Below, piece after piece: positions 32,423 through 43,245 of a stretch of 64,000 bases of DNA (positions within the stretch are counted from its first letter, which is position 1; each line of letters begins with the position of its first letter). The stretch comes from Myoxocephalus aenaeus (lineage: Eukaryota; Chordata; Actinopteri; Perciformes; Cottidae): positions 6,320,001-6,384,000 of the forward strand of contig JBAMJR010000025.1 in NCBI GenBank assembly GCA_038501785.1, read 5' to 3'. The notes under the pieces were generated by a model. The model had not been told where the DNA came from and ran no database searches. It saw nothing but the letters and a program-made list of their open reading frames with translations. The position numbers and the translations under genes were made by a program.

Positions 32423-35098
32423 CTAACTATAAGCACTATCAAAGAGGAAAGTCTTAAGTCTACTCTTAAATGAGGTGACTGTGTCTGCCCCCCGGACTGA
32501 AAGTGGAAGCTGATTCCACAGAAGAGGAGCCCGATAACTGAAAGCTCTAGCCCCCAACCTACTTTTTAAGACTCTGGGAACCACAAGTAACCCTGCATTC
32601 AGTGAGCGTAACGCTCTAGTGGGGTAATATGGCACTATGAGCTCTTTAAGATATGATGGTGCATCACCAGTTAAGGCTTTATAGGTGAGGAGAAGGATTT
32701 TAAATATGATTCTCGATCTTACAGGAAGCCAGTGGAGAGCAGCTAGTACAGGAGTAATGTGATCTCTCTTCCGAGTCCTTGTTAGTACACGAGCTGCAGC
32801 ATTCTGGATCAGCTGGAGAGACCCAAGGGACTTTCCGGAGCAGCTTGATAATACGGAGTTACAGTAATCCAGTCTTGAAGTAACAAATGCGTGGATCAAT
32901 GTTTCTGCATCGCTTTGAGACAGGATGTTCCGTAGGTAAAAAAAGGCAGTCCTTGAGATCTGTTTCACGTGGGAGCCAAAGGATAGGTCCTGGTCAAAAA
33001 TAACTCTGAGATTCCTTACTGTGGTGGTGGATGCCAGAGCGATGCCATCCAGAGAAACCATATCGTCAGATAATTGATTGGGCCGAGTAGAATGACTTCA
33101 GTCTTGTCCGAGTTCAGCAGCAGGAAGTTGCAGGTCATCCAGGTCTTGATGTCTTTAAGACACGCTTGAAGCTTAGCGACCTGGTGGATTTCATCTGGCT
33201 TGATTGACAGATATAGTTGAGTATCATCGGCATAACAGTGAAAGTTTATGGAGTGTTTTCTGATAATATTGCCTAAAGGAAGCATATATAAGGTGAATAA
33301 AATTGGTCCAAGCACAGAACCTTGTGGAACTCCATGACGAACACCGGTGGTCGTCGAGGCCTCATCGTTTACAAATACAAACTGAGATCTATCTGATAAA
33401 TACGACTTAAACCAGCTTAATGCTGTACCTTTAATACCAATCGACTGGTCTAGTCTCTGTAATAAGATGTCATGGTCAATGGTGTCAAATGCTGCACTAA
33501 GGTCTAACAGGACAAGTACAGAGACAAGTCCCCTATCTGATGCAACTAAAAGGTCATTAGTAATTGTCACTAGTGCTATCTCTGCTATGATGCTTTCTAA
33601 ATCCTGACTGAAACTCCTCAAATAAGCTATTGTTATGTAAAAAGTCACACAACTGATTTGCGACTACCTTCTCCAGTATCTTAGAGAGGAAGGGAAGGTT
33701 AGAGATAGGTCTGTAGTACCGGCAGTAGTCGAGGGCAGGAGATCACCGATCCTGTCTCTAATAGACAGAATCTTACCATTGAAGAAGTTCATAAAGTCAT
33801 TACTACTGAGGTCTATAGGAATACACGGATCCACCGAGCTATGACTCTCAGCCAGCCTAGCCACAGTGTTAAAGAGAAACCTAGGGTTGCTCTTGTTTTT
33901 CTCTATTAGTGATGAGTAGTAGGCTCCTGTGGCATTACGGAGGGCCTTCTTATATGTTCTCAGACTATCCCGCCAAACCAACCGGGACTCATCCAGACTG
34001 TTGGAACGCCATATGCCCTCAAGCTTCCGTGATGCTTGCTTCAATATGTGGGTCTGAGAGTTGTACCATGGAGCGAGCCTCCTTTGCTTAATGATCCTCT
34101 TTTTTAGAGGGGCTATCGAGTCCAGTGTCACTCTCAGTGAGCCAGTAGCACCATCGACGAGCTGATCAATCTGGGAGGGAGTAAAGTTAGCACAGGAGTC
34201 CTCTGTTATATTGAGACATGGTAATGAATTAAATACAGAAGGAATCGCTTCCTTAAATCTAGCAATAGCACCGTCAGTTAGACATCTGGTGTAAAAACTC
34301 TTGCCTAACGCTGTACAATCCGGTAGTATAAACTCAAAAGTTATAAGGCAATGGTCTGATAAAAGAGGGTTCTGTGTAAACACTACTAAATGCTCCACAT
34401 CAATGCCATATGTAAGAACAAGGTCGAGGGTGTGGTTAAAGCAGTGAATCGGTTCCTGTACTCTCTGACAGAAACCAATTGAATCCAACAATGAGCTGAA
34501 TGCAACACTAAGGCTATCATTGCTAACATCCACATGAATATTAAAATCACCTACAATAATAACCTTATCAGTCTTAAGGACCAAACTTGACAAAAACTCT
34601 GAAAATTCAGATATAAATTCTGAGTACGTACCTGGTGCTCGGTATACCACCACAAACAGAATCGCTGTACTGTTTTCCAGATTGGATGTGAAATACAAGA
34701 AGAACAAGGCTTTCAAATGAGTTGCAGTTCAATCCAGGTTTAGGACCCATCAACAGACCCGAGTCAAAGATGGCAGCTACTCCACCTCCTCGGCCGGTGT
34801 CTCGAGGAATGTGCATATTAACATGACTTGGAGGAGTAGATTCATTTAGGCTGACATATTCCTCATGTCTAAGCCAGGTTTCAGTAAGACAGAACACAGC
34901 AATATGATTGTCAGATATTAATTCATTTACTAATACAGCTTTAGAAGACAAAGATCTAATATTTAGGAGTCCACATTTAATTATCCTATCGTGTTGCACT
35001 ATTGCAGTAGTGGTGTTAACTCTTATGAGGTTATTTTCTATAACTCCTCTTTTGGTTACTTTTGATTTAATTAATTTAAGTGGCCGTGGGACAGACAC
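32423..35098 (-). pseudogene. L2 ORF2 (endonuclease-reverse transcriptase), broken
   Basis: Three frames in order. 35098-34607: EN start with CGLLNIRSLSSK (Asn) and CLTETWL (Glu). 34716-33664: VIIVGDFNIHVD and NPLLSDHCLITFE, the EN catalytic Asp/His blocks, then the linker to DRIGDLLPSTTAG. 33648-33016: RT motif A LLDLSAAFDTIDHDI, motif B GVPQGSVLGPILFTLYM, motif C CYADDTQLYL. 33061-32423: C-terminal domain with LDYCNSVLSSCSGKSLGSLQ, ITPVLAALHWLPVRSR and APLLWNQLPLSVRGA. RT finger sequence between the second and third pieces is deleted relative to 21940-22455. Not functional as it stands. Confidence 0.9.
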
Positions 35099-35197
35099 AG
35101 TCTCTATAGAGTTAAAGGTGGGCAGCTGCCCTAAAGAAAATGCAGGAAATGCAGAGAAGGGTGTAAGACTACAACTCTGCTTCTGCTTCCTGGTCTG

Positions 35198-36073
35198 TCA
35201 TGCACGAGGTCGACCAATAAACTTGGTCATATTTGCAGAAAGGAGATCCGCTCCATCCGAAGTGGGATGGATGCCGTCACCCCTAATCAGACCTGGGTTT
35301 CCCCGGAAAGACCGCCAGTTATCTACGAAGCCCACATTGTTTGCTGGACACCACCGTGACAACCAACGGTGGAAAGTTGACATGCAGCTATACATCTCAT
35401 CAGTCACCGTGTTTGGGAGCGGGCCAGAGAAGACTACGGAGTCCGCCATTGTTTTGGCGTAAGCACACACCGACTCCACGCCGATTTTAGTGACTTCCGA
35501 GTGGCGAAGCCGGGAGTCATTAAAGCCGACGTGTATTACAATCTTACTGTATTTACGTTTGTCTTTAGCCAACAGTTTTAAATAGGACTCAACGTCGCCC
35601 GCCCTGGCCCCAGAAATACATTTGACTGTGGTATCTGGTTTCGCGATCTTCACGTTTCTAACAATTGAGCTCCCGACAACCAAGGTTGGTTTCTCAGTGC
35701 CGCTGAGTGGCGAGAGGCTAGAAACGGGAAGAGGCTGGCGGTGTCCAGAGGACTGCTTAGATCCCGGCTTCTGCCTCCCTCATACAGTCACCCAGTCCCT
35801 CGGCTGCTCGGGGGCTGCCGGGGAACAGTTAACGCTAACAAAAGCTAAAGCTAGTTGGTCCGCATCGACTATGGGAGTTGGGATGGCTAACGTAGCTAAC
35901 GTCTGAGCTTCAATGGTGCGGAGCCGTGCATCTAACCCACCGAGACCTGCCTCCAACCTAGCAAATAAACTACACTTCTTACATGTACCGTTATCATTAA
36001 AGAAGGCAGGGGAATAGCTATACATGTGACACGCTGAGCAGGAGAGAGCAGAAGAGGGAGAGGAGGAAGACAT
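35198..36073 (-). pseudogene. L2 ORF1: zinc-binding + SGNH esterase-like protein
   Basis: Starts MSSSSPSSALSCSACHMYSY. Residues ~11-35 hold two CxxC pairs (CSAC, CKKC), a possible zinc finger, followed by a predicted coiled-coil segment (LFARLEAGLGGLDARLRTIE). An in-frame TGA follows DWVTV (35780). After it, same frame, comes an SGNH/GDSL-like domain: VVGSSIVRNVK (nucleophile block, GSS), VIHVGFNDSRL (GxND block) and GDGIHPTSDG (Asp-x-x-His type block). Total about 291 codons if the TGA is ignored. ORF1 proteins of L2/CR1 bind element RNA; the esterase role is unclear. The same TGA occurs in the copy at 20.5 kb. Confidence 0.85.
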
Positions 36074-36320
36074 CGCTAGCTGCTAGTGAGGTAGCTAACG
36101 ACTAGCAGAACAAACAAAGTAAAAACAGGACAGTTAGATGCAGGCGGTGAGCCGCTAAAAGAAGAAGAGAGTTGAGTGTTTAGATGTGAAAGATGTACAG
36201 CAGGTGATCAGGCGCTTGTACTGGAGAATATCACACAATTAGCTCTGTTTAGCTGGAGCTGAGACAAATACGTTATCAACACACACACACGGTGGAACCG
36301 GAAGTGACGCTTACCGTCGG

Positions 36321-37370
36321 AAGATGGCAGGAGGAAGATTGGACCACAACCAAGATTGGATGAAGCTGAGTACAGAGAGGAGTACAGAGAGGACTATCAC
36401 GCTTGCATTGTTCTGAAGTGGAGGCTAGGTTTCATAAAATGTACATGCTAAGCAAATCACAATATGCAGATAATTTTTTTGTATTAAATAAAAAGCTGTA
36501 CTATAATAAAGAAGCCGTCTGGTCTCTAATGGCTTATTCCTGACTGACCTGCTATGGAGCAGCCAAAGCTCTCAAGGTGGAATAATACGCTGTACTGTGA
36601 AGACAAATGTGATGATGATCAGTAATGGCGATGATATTTCATGGGATTATCCTCATTTACATTTATTTGTATCTATAACAGCTGATCATTCATTTGGAAT
36701 GAAACAAAAAAGGATTTAGAAAAACAGCAAATACCTTCCTATGACATATGGTATAACCCGAATGCTTTCTTCTTTCCTGGGCTCTGTCGGCCATTTCTCA
36801 CAAATGTACTGTTTACGTCATGCACAAATACTGAGCTAACATTATGTTGCAGTAAGAAGCAGTATTTACCGGAGCAAAACATTTTTGGCTGAGGACCAAG
36901 AGACAAAAAAAAATAAGGTGTTCTCTTGAAGTGCAATTCTGAATGCATGACTTGCATGGAAACTATTTCCACACTGTTGTATAGCTACTTTAACTAAAGT
37001 ACAATATATCTGTACTTCTTCCACTACTTCAACCGGATTAGAAATGTTATCAGCCAGAGTGACCAAAAAACCTGTGTGTGTAAACCAGACGCACGTCATT
37101 TTAAAAGGATAGATATAGTTTTAAAGCAGTAGTTTACTCTCTGCAAGCTGCTGTAACGGGACCGGCGGTCAGGGCTTAGAGGGAGCGCCTACTCCTTACG
37201 TCAGCCATGTAAGGAGGGCCCGATTTAGAACCCTACATTTTTCCTCTCAGTTTGCTTTCGATTACAGTTTATAGAGACAATGACGGATGTTATTCTTTTC
37301 ACAGAAAACCCTTTTGTTTGGTATCTCCCTGTGGCCTACCTATTTCATTGAGCCACGTTATCCACCGAAC
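36321..37370. other. AT-rich DNA, nothing recognised
   Basis: No supported gene or transposon end. A GGACCGGCGGTCAGGGC-type patch at 37160 is GC-rich but carries no ORF. Confidence 0.4.
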
Positions 37371-37378
37371 GGTTCCTC

Positions 37379-37965
37379 CATTGGTAGCCGTCAGGGCCTG
37401 CTAAGCCTTCTCTGCTGGCCTAAACAGAATCACAAAGTTATTTATATTTAAAATGTAATTGTTTTTCACAAATACACTACATGTATTATAATATTTTTTT
37501 CCCTATTAGCTTATTTTCTCATCGCACATCTCCTGTCTTCTGTCTGGTCATTCTGCCTGTCTGTCTGATTCTGGTCTGGCCAGCGACCTTGTCTCTCTTT
37601 ATCTTTACGCTCTTTATCCAATCAGATCTCACCTCTGTGACCTCTGTTTCTCTCTATATGTCTCTCTCTTCTCACTCTCTCCGTCAGTTAAACACATGGT
37701 GAAGGCCAGCAAGGTGGTTCTGTACAGTGATTCCTCACAGAGACAGCAAAGCACCCTGCAGGTCTGCACGCACACTCCGGTACATTAGGTGGCGCCGGCG
37801 GTATGCACCTAGTCAAATTGGTTGCAATCCGCCATTTAAATATGTAGAACATGCAGCAGCTGCAGAGACTTTCTGTGTGGACTGCGCATCTCACCCTGCT
37901 TGGCCACGCGCGATGGAAACTAACTGGACAGCAGGCCTAGGTAGGAAACACACGGCCCACCACTG
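37379..37965. mobile_element. hAT-type element, second copy (587 bp)
   Basis: The left end CATTGGTAGCCGTCAGGGCC is a mutated form of the inverted right end of 17403-17734; the right end is CACGGCCCACCACTG. Flanks GGTTCCTC (37371-37378) and GTTTCCTC (37966-37973) agree at 7 of 8. Shared interior: CTGCTAAGCCTTCTCTGCTG and GGTTGCAATCCGCC. It is longer than the first copy because a CT-rich AT-flanked segment (about 37440-37790) lies inside. Opposite orientation to the first copy. Confidence 0.8.
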
Positions 37966-38409
37966 GTTTCCTCTAATAGGAAAGGAAGATGACTCGTTTT
38001 ACACACAGTGAAATCCAAACGATTACTTACATTTGTCTGGATCTGGAAACGAGGCAGGATCGTGCTGGATCGTGTTCCCTGGTCAATGGCCTCGGCCCGG
38101 TGTTACCTTGGTGTCTCGATGTCTTTTCTAAACTCTTATTTCAGAGCTTATTGGTTTTATTCAAAGAAGGCAGAATATACAATACAGTAATTGTTTTGTT
38201 CCTAGAAAAGGTCTTCCTTTTAGTACTTAAGACAATTTACATGCAATGTCTTTTTTGAGTATTTCAATTCAAGGTAGTCCTTGTTTTTACTTTACATTTG
38301 CTAGAAAGTCATAGCAAGCAATATGTTTTGTGTATTTCAATTCAAGGTAATCCTTGTATTTACTTTACAAAAGGCATAGAGAATCTCTTTTGGTCGTCCA
38401 ATAGAGTGA

Positions 38410-38441
38410 TTCAGTCTCGGGGATAGTACCCCGAGACTGAA
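38410..38441. repeat. Perfect 13-bp hairpin, 6-nt loop
   Basis: TTCAGTCTCGGGG, loop ATAGTA, CCCCGAGACTGAA. GC-rich and stable in RNA or as a cruciform. No T-run follows, so it is not a terminator. Confidence 0.95.
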
Positions 38442-39149
38442 CCCACAAGGGCGCAGCTGTCACAGTATATATAGGCCAGACAGATCCAGACAGATCCCGT
38501 GTTTTGAGACATAACATCATTTCCTGAGTGGCAGGTGGATGTGGTCAATAGCGTGTTTGTGGTTACAGCCAAGAGGAACCAAGTGTCCTTACATGAACCT
38601 AGCCCTAACATGAACCATATATAGAGGTTTTAGCAGATTATGTTTACACAATACATTTATAACAGTATTATGTACTACCATAAAAGGATATGCTTGCAAC
38701 CGGAAATATATTACATTCATATGCAGCGTGATAGAAGACAATTTCACTCAACACTCAAAACATTCATAGTTATAATCAATAAAGAAAAACAAAAATGGAA
38801 AAGAACTCAGAAATAACTGATCAGAAAATAACTGGTATTTTACATAACCCAATCCTGAACACTGCCTTTTCATATATATAAATTCAGGAAAATAGCAAAT
38901 TGAAAGTTTAGATTAAAATGTCTGGGTTTTTTTGCCGAGCAAGCAAAGGAAAACAAACGTATATCCTTCCAACAGCACAGTGAGACATTGGAGCGGTCAG
39001 CTACTGGATCTTTCGGTTCAGTAGCTGAGTAGGATTTGAAGTTGCCGCTGGAGGTTTGGGTACTTTAAAGTGGAGCTGTGTAGCCATGCTTGTAATCTAG
39101 TTTGGGTGTGGGAATACAGTGGGGGAATGAAGAAACAGAAAATATGAAA

Positions 39150-39480
39150 TGTTTCCTTTCCCCCCCATTTCCCTTTGCGTATGTTTATTCTTTTTTTCTC
39201 TGTGTCCTCTATCTGTAACCCATGTATCTCTGAACTTTCTCTTGCTTCCTCTCTTTTTCTCCTCTCTCCATCTGTCGGTTTCTATCCATCTCGCTCTAGT
39301 TCTCTCTCGCTCTCATTCTCATTGCCAAACTCTTGATTTCTCTCCCATTTTTCTGTCCATCTGCTTCTTTCCTTCATGGTTTTTCCATTTGTCAGTCTCC
39401 CATCAGATACTTTCTTTTCCTGTCTCCTTCTCACTCTGCACAAACTTAGCTTCCTTCATTCCACCTCTGAAATCCATATC
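39150..39480. repeat. Pyrimidine-rich tract
   Basis: About 330 bp in which the plus strand is mostly C and T (TTTCCCCCCCATTTCCC to CTTCATTCC). The 124-codon open frame through it is due to composition. Confidence 0.8.
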
Positions 39481-40303
39481 TCATTTATTAAAATTAGAGG
39501 CCTGTGGCCAAGCAATATATTAATCAGCTGAGGTAATAGAACATCTATTACCAGACGACTTGCAATAACAAAATGTCATTAGCAGCAACAATGGAATATT
39601 TAAATCCATGTAACAAACTTTATTTGTATTAATACAATGTCCCATCTGTAAAGACAATATAGTACAGTTACAAGGGTTGAAAACATGGGATGTATAAATT
39701 AAGACTCCCTCTATGTGCTCATGAAAATGTTATTACATTTTTATTTGTGTGTGTTACATTAGGACCTCTCCATGTATGTCCCGCATCTCAGTCAGTTTCT
39801 CCCATTGGTTCTCTTTACAGCATGTTTCATTGCTTCCTCTTCCCTTTTCTTGCCATGTTCTCATACATTATTGATTCAAATGTCTTAGGAATATCAGATC
39901 TAATTAAACTTTGAATAGTTTAATGAAACATTCCTTATCACATCATACTAAAAAAAAGAAACATGATTGGATGCTATTGTATGTAAATGTGTGATAGATT
40001 GCTCCTAGACCATTCAGTTAATACAGAAATGTGCTGGAGAGCAAACTGTTTTTAAAAAATGTTTTGAAAGGCAAAATACCAACAAATACAAATTCACGCA
40101 GAATATTTGGTGAGATGCAAATATGTTGTGAATTTTAGAAAGTTGTAACAGCGTCAGGGAAAAGGGATGTTTTCTAGTTCTGTTCAGTAAACACTTCGAA
40201 AGGAACTAAATTGTTCAGCCCACTTCATATCGTTATTGAGTGCACATAATTTAGAAATGTAAAGTTGAGATGATAAAAGTGCTAACAGCTTCCTGTCAGT
40301 CAC

Positions 40304-40436
40304 CTGCAGCCGACCATCCTTCTGAAGGACTGAGTGGGTGCAGCACACCTGCCGAAGTAGACCGCCCTGGGGAATCGGACTGTGCCATTCTACCACAGCC
40401 AGAGGGGTGTCCTCAGCAGCCACTCCATGTGCACCA
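40304..40436 (-). other. Weak candidate host exon (133 bp)
   Basis: On the minus strand CCTCAG precedes and GTGACT follows an open 133-bp segment reading GAHGVAAEDTPLAVVEWHSP and IPQGGLLRQVCCTHSVLQKD, GRLQ. The composition is balanced and protein-like, unlike the chance ORFs nearby. Against it: the acceptor lacks a pyrimidine tract (purine-rich GAGAGAGA precedes it) and I do not recognise the peptide. It could be chance. Confidence 0.2.
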
Positions 40437-41257
40437 CTGAGGTCTCTCTCCTATTCATTAAAGCATGGAGTCACCGACAGCTATAGATTGTGCAGTGGAA
40501 GAGGGATCAGCAGTGTCTCTTGTTTTATGCCCTCCCAGTTGTACCTGGTCCTTCACAAAGTATAACATTGTTTTTCAACAAATGTTGGCTTTATGCTCTG
40601 CAGTTATTGCAAATCTTTGGGTCACATGAGGTGGAAACACAACCTAATCTTTATCTGCAGAAATACAGAATGAATAGACGTGCAAAAGAAAAAAGCTGTC
40701 CAGCATTCAACTTTTGAATTGGATTGTCAACTTTATGAATGAAACTTCAAACCTTTGGATACAGCAAGTTAGGAAATATTTTACCTCTGTAAAGTACTTG
40801 CCTGTTGTCCTGCTCCTCTTTGTCATTACCCAGTTGGTACATGTGGATTATTTTCCTTGTCTCGCTTCTTGGTCCCACCCACGGGAGACGTGAGGAGGCA
40901 ACAGGCGCTCAACCAATGAGACATCCTCTCCTCAGAGCCGTTATTTCAAAGCAATATCAATTAATATGACCGATGAGCATAACAGTGTTCATAACAACTT
41001 CTATATTTACTCGTAATGTAATTCACTACGTGACAAGGATGTCTTGCATTTTTATTGCACTTTTCATTGTGTGAAGCACTACAAATGTTTGTATGATGAG
41101 TACTATTCAAATAAAGAGTAAAATATGAGTGATATATATTACAATGCCCATAATTTTTTTTACCCCCTTGGATGTTTCACCCTTACTATACAGCTTACTA
41201 TTTACTATTTATAATGTCGCAGGTAACCGTATTAAAAAAGCAATAAGGTACTCGAGG

Positions 41258-41302
41258 CAGTTCAAGGGTTTGCCAGCCGTCGGGCCTAACACCCTTGAAC
41301 TG
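41258..41302. repeat. 12-bp hairpin, 21-nt loop
   Basis: CAGTTCAAGGGT (41258-41269) pairs exactly with ACCCTTGAACTG (41291-41302). The stem is too short for a typical microRNA precursor. Confidence 0.85.
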
Positions 41303-41600
41303 TACATTATTGATGATACAGTACTATGATAACTAGTCTCACAAGTGTTTTCTGTATATTATACCTTTTGAAACTATTCAAAAGCCCTTGTGGTTGAGGA
41401 GATATTCTGTATTTAGTATGGGTATGCAAACCATTCAGAATTTTTGAGAAAAATGGCTGGGGCTCAACTGGGGTTAAAGAGCTCTGCCATTCAATTGTGA
41501 ATCTGTACCTCAGATTCCCTGTTCTCATTGGCCCAAGTGAGCATGCTTTTCATGCATGATTTGCATCTCAATCTTTGTATTTATCGCCAGTCTACTCTAC

Positions 41601-41912
41601 TGCTCCCCTCTCTCGCTCTGCTCCTCTCTCCTGCTCATGACGCTTTGCTCCCCTCTCTGATGCTCTTCTCTTCTCTGCTGATCTCCCGGTGGTGGGGCCG
41701 CAGCTGTTCTCGTGACTGGTACCGCGGACGTTACCGGTCCCGTGGTTGGTACGGTAGATAACAACAATGTCGATAAGGAGGATCAGGGCCAGTCTTACAA
41801 CCAGGAGGCTTCTGTGGTTGCACAGAACTTCACTACACCTGGTACTAAAGCAGCACCACAGTCAGGCTGTGAAGAGGCAGGTTCTGCAGGTGGAGATCAC
41901 ACCAGAGCCTTA
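41601..41912 (+). other. Possible 5' part of Tx1 LINE (ORF1 remnant)
   Basis: A CT-rich stretch is followed by an open frame from about 41700: VTGTADVTGPVVGTVDNNNV, DKEDQGQSYNQEASVVAQNF, PGTKAAPQSGCEEAGSAGGD. It is low-complexity, acidic/Gly/Ser-rich and lies in the right place and orientation for the ORF1 of the Tx1 LINE downstream. I do not recognise a domain. A Harbinger-type fragment cuts it at 41913. Confidence 0.35.
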
Positions 41913-42125
41913 TGCCGTGTTCACACCAAAAGCGTTGCGAAATATTCGAGCGTCCAGATTACATGTTAAGTCAATGCACAGGCGCGTTAGGTTGCGGAAA
42001 AGCGGATTTTTCGCCGGGCGGCGCGATAGAGGCGAAATGGCGTTGCTAATATTTGCAAATCCGCTTTTCCGCTGGGGTTGAAATAATTCATCTCCAGCGA
42101 ATAATTCGCCCGACGCGGAGTTGCG
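41913..42125. mobile_element. Harbinger-type MITE, right end lost
   Basis: Starts after TTA (41910-41912) with TGCCGTGTTCACACCAAAAG, the same end as 27775-28594, followed by shared CCAGATTACATG and AAGTCAATGCACAGGCGCG. The right side reaches a CGAATAATTCGCCCGACGCG block, seen inverted-equivalent at 28560-28580, but the terminal GGTGTGAACACGGCA is missing. CpG-rich. Confidence 0.75.
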
Positions 42126-42420
42126 AAAGGGCCTTGAAGGGATCTGTATTCATTAGAGGAAATAAACTTGTTTTTGGATGTAACTTTTAAAAAATCGGTA
42201 AAAGTGAGTGAATACTTTGATGACACTGAGAAATTCATGCGATCTGTTGGGGTGGTGTAGAGAGAGGTGGGTTTTGATCTTTTAGATGACCGAAAGCGTT
42301 TCCGTCAAAAAAAAGACATATCACAATCCTGAGGAAAGTAAAGAGAGATAAAAGGATTAAAACAACTAAGTAAACAATTTAACATGATCATGTGTCTGGT
42401 CTTGTCTCCTTCGATCCTCC
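42126..42420. other. Spacer, probably LINE leader
   Basis: AT-rich; no motif recognised. By position it could be the inter-ORF part of the Tx1 LINE. Confidence 0.3.
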
Positions 42421-42638
42421 AACCTTTCTATGCAGAGCTTCAATTTAGGGTCTTTAAACATGAATGGTGGGAGGGACAGGCTTAAAAGAGTTTTAAATCA
42501 AAAAAGGTTGGACATCCTCTTTTTGCAAGAAACTCACACCATTCCATCAGATGAAGTAGACTGGGGTTTATGGTGGGAGGGCTCATGCACCCTGAACCAC
42601 GGCACCAATCTTAGTGCCGGAGTAGTCGTGCTGTTTAA

Positions 42639-43245
42639 CTTTTGGAACACTGAGGTCATTTTCAGTCGAACAGACCCGGGCTGGTGGGGATGGCTGTGGT
42701 AGAGGGGCTGGTGGTGGTGAATCCTCTGTAAAATAAATGACTACTAGTCAATACTAACTACACACAGTTTGAACAGTTCACAGGTGTACATGTGCAGTTG
42801 AGCTGTGTACCTACGTTACCTGGTAAACAGTGTCTGGGTCGTCGTCAGTCTTTCACGACGACGTAGGTGCTGGTGGCTGGAGCGAAGCTGCATGTTGTCC
42901 ACTACTGCAGATGTGGACCCTCTCTGTAAAATAAATGACTACTGGTCACTACTAAGTTCATTGAAAGACAGTTACGATTGCACACCAAAACAGTAACAGA
43001 GATCCAGCAGGGACTATGATCAGAGCATGAGCTAACTGTGCTAGCGGCTAACGTAAACAGACTACATGCATACCTGCATTACGCCAGACTCGAGCAGAAA
43101 GGGACCAGATAAATGCACTCACTCTGCTAGCGTAAATATGCTATTGCAACACAAAGTTTAGTATCTAAATACACTTACCCATCTTCAAATGGATCCCTTC
43201 TGTCTGCATATTCCTCATGGTCGCGGGAGTCCTCTTCCTCGTCCA
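42639..43245 (-). mobile_element. piggyBac-like element, copy B, inside Tx1 LINE
   Basis: Begins at TTAA (42635-42638) with CTTTTGGAACACTGAGGTCA, the 3' end of the family (compare 54610-54642 inverted). Most of the family's 3' non-coding block is deleted; the minus strand then reads the two exon-like modules: ACAGAGGATTCACCACCACC and AACATGCAGCTTCGCTCC with donor CCAGGTAACG, and farther the acidic exon LDEEEDSRDHEEYADRRDPF ending in a GGGTAAGTG donor (43175-43185). The right boundary near 43245, where LINE coding resumes, is approximate; no TTAA is visible there. Confidence 0.75.
43183..43242 (-). pseudogene. Acidic N-terminal exon of piggyBac-type transposase
   Basis: The minus strand encodes LPLDEEEDSRDHEEYADRRD then PFEDG before a splice donor. 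An acidic, DE-rich N-terminus is usual for piggyBac transposases. The DDD catalytic domain is absent. Confidence 0.5.

Larger units (their letters stand above)
31478..36320 (-). mobile_element. L2-clade LINE, near full length, minus strand
   Basis: Order on the minus strand: 5' leader (36320-36075), ORF1 (36073-35198), ORF2 (35098-32423), 3' region (32422-31478) ending in the L2 terminal segment (plus strand TCAATTCAATTCAGTTTATT at its 3' border). ORF1 is of esterase type, as known for zebrafish L2 and CR1 LINEs. ORF2 has EN and RT but also two frameshifts and an internal deletion around 33660-33730. A 47-bp minisatellite lies in the 3' region. Partial relatives: 19057-20737 and 21940-22725. 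Confidence 0.9.
37974..41600. other. 3.6 kb without recognisable transposon
   Basis: Contains a strong pyrimidine-rich tract at 39150-39480, hairpins at 38410 and 41258, a weak exon candidate at 40304-40436, and a LINE-tail-like patch at 41071-41121. Otherwise plain. It may be the least disturbed host DNA in the right half. Confidence 0.4.

Noticed and set aside
39149..39523. 124-codon Ser/Leu/Phe-rich frame
   Set aside because: Composition artefact of the pyrimidine-rich tract.
41258..41302. microRNA precursor
   Set aside because: Stem of only 12 bp; flanks do not extend the pairing.
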